Notes under the pieces: generated by a model | What the model was told of the DNA's origin: nothing | Databases searched by the model: none | What the model saw: only the letters and a program-made list of their open reading frames with translations | Part shown: piece by piece, positions 4,607 through 5,203 of the stretch | Numbering within the stretch: the stretch's first letter is position 1 | How the letters are laid out: every line of letters begins with the position of its first letter | DNA from: Eubacteriales bacterium | GTDB taxonomy: Bacteria; Bacillota; Clostridia; Peptostreptococcales; Anaerovoracaceae | Length of the DNA stretch: 5,203 nt | NCBI GenBank assembly: GCA_029098205.1 | Contig: JAQXNW010000026.1 | Coordinates: 1 to 5,203 of the forward strand | Direction of reading: 5' to 3' | Position numbers and translations under genes: made by a program

Positions 4607-5203
4607 TTACAGAGCGGAATCCTTCTCGACTTCCACCATATGGAAGCATTCGATCACATCTTCGACCTTGATATCGTTATAGTCTTCGATGCCGATTCCG
4701 CATTCAAAATTCTGAAGAACTTCCTTCGCATCGTCCTTAAACCGCTTCAGCGAAGAAATCTTTCCTTCGTGGATAACGATGCCGTTTCGAACCAGGCGGA
4801 TTTCCGCGTTCCGAACCATCTTTCCGCTCGTTACATAGGCTCCGGCAACAACACCGACTCCAGGAACCTTGAAGGTATCCCGAACTTCTGCCTGACCCAG
4901 AACTTCTTCTTTCACATCCGGCTCCAGCATACCCTTCATAGCGGCTTCCACATCGTTGATCGCATCATAGATGACTCTGTAAAGACGGATTTCAACACCG
5001 TCCCGATCCGCCTGCGCGCTTACCGCAGCGCTTGGACGGACATTAAATCCGATGATAACCGCATTGGAAGTCTCCGCGAGCATAACATCCGATTCGTTCA
5101 CGGTCCCGACGCCGGAATGGATGATATTGACCTTAACCTGGTCGTTGTTCAGTTTCTCAAGAGAAGAAATGATGGCGCCCACAGAACCCTGGACATCAGC
5201 CTT
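4607..5203 (-). CDS. infB: Translation initiation factor IF-2, C-terminal part (5' end beyond window)
   Basis: IF-2 is the GTPase that brings fMet-tRNA to the 30S subunit and promotes subunit joining. Only the last 198 residues are present; the GTPase domain lies outside the window. The frame is open to the window edge, beginning KADVQGSVGAI, the usual start of IF-2 domain 3. The GTG at 5182 is the internal Val of that motif, not a start. SGVGTVNESDVMLAETSNA and VIIGFNVRP continue domain 3. The C-terminal fMet-tRNA-binding domain follows with VLGQAEVRDTFKVPG, VAGAYVTSGKMVRNAEIRL, SSLKRFKDDAKEV, ECGIGI and YNDIKVEDVIECF. The initiator-tRNA contact block (KRFKD and ECG) is intact. The nearly always Gly residue two before ECG is Asn here (QNFECG), a small oddity. 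The TAA stop at 4609-4607 is followed by a 58-nt gap to the EFR1 gene. Confidence 0.97.
   Translation of the reverse strand, partial: KADVQGSVGAIISSLEKLNNDQVKVNIIHSGVGTVNESDVMLAETSNAVIIGFNVRPSAAVSAQADRDGVEIRLYRVIYDAINDVEAAMKGMLEPDVKEEVLGQAEVRDTFKVPGVGVVAGAYVTSGKMVRNAEIRLVRNGIVIHEGKISSLKRFKDDAKEVLQNFECGIGIEDYNDIKVEDVIECFHMVEVEKDSAL

Noticed and set aside
4584..4612. Possible promoter for the EFR1 gene (CTGTAA, 17 nt, TATGAA on the minus strand)
   Set aside because: Spacing is right, but the boxes match consensus only 3/6 and 4/6 and overlap the infB stop. This is within chance expectation and too weak to list as a feature.
3775..4671. 298-codon plus-strand open frame opposite the EFR1 gene
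   Set aside because: It is antisense to a well-supported gene with intact Cys motifs, lacks recognisable domains and runs on into infB. Length alone is explained by the codon bias of the opposite strand.
5180..5182. GTG as the start of a separate small gene at the right edge
   Set aside because: It is the internal Val in the IF-2 motif KADVQGSV; the frame stays open to the window end, so the gene is a truncated infB.

Overview
The window is a stretch of a bacterial translation and RNA-processing operon, with every gene on the minus strand. Read in the direction of transcription (from high to low coordinates) the order is infB (3' part) – an EFR1-type flavodoxin/ferredoxin gene – rbfA – nrnA (DHH/DHHA1 phosphoesterase) – truB – ribF – rpsO (5' part). 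This is the conserved Firmicutes nusA–infB–rbfA–truB–ribF–rpsO neighbourhood. The nrnA gene between rbfA and truB, the moderate GC content, the strong AGGAG-type ribosome binding sites and the oxygen-sensitive-looking 2x[4Fe-4S] flavodoxin-ferredoxin point to an anaerobic Clostridia member, plausibly Lachnospiraceae or a relative. That taxonomic placement is inference.

Layout. Positions 4607-5203 hold the C-terminal third of translation initiation factor IF-2. Positions 4549-4606 are a short gap with a very GC-rich hairpin. Positions 3760-4548 encode an EFR1 family ferredoxin (N-terminal FMN-binding flavodoxin fold, C-terminal two [4Fe-4S] clusters), the one gene that does not belong to the usual set. 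Its stop codon overlaps the Shine-Dalgarno sequence of rbfA (3385-3750), so it is wired tightly into the operon. After a 65-nt gap come nrnA (2303-3319) and truB (1339-2319); truB most likely starts at a TTG inside the end of nrnA. A 26-nt gap, with a 7-bp perfect stem around the truB stop codon, separates truB from ribF (365-1312). Positions 226-364 hold a near-consensus extended -10 promoter and a leader RNA that folds as a three-way junction, the hallmark of an S15 autoregulatory leader. rpsO (1-225) is cut off by the window edge after 75 codons.

How the genes work together: IF-2, RbfA and S15 act in initiation and in 30S maturation, TruB modifies tRNA U55, NrnA degrades nanoRNAs and/or pAp, and RibF makes FMN and FAD. 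The EFR1 protein is predicted to need FMN, which RibF makes in the same operon, but any functional link to translation is speculative. No transposase, tRNA, rRNA, CRISPR array or intrinsic terminator is visible. The long plus-strand reading frames opposite these genes are shadows.
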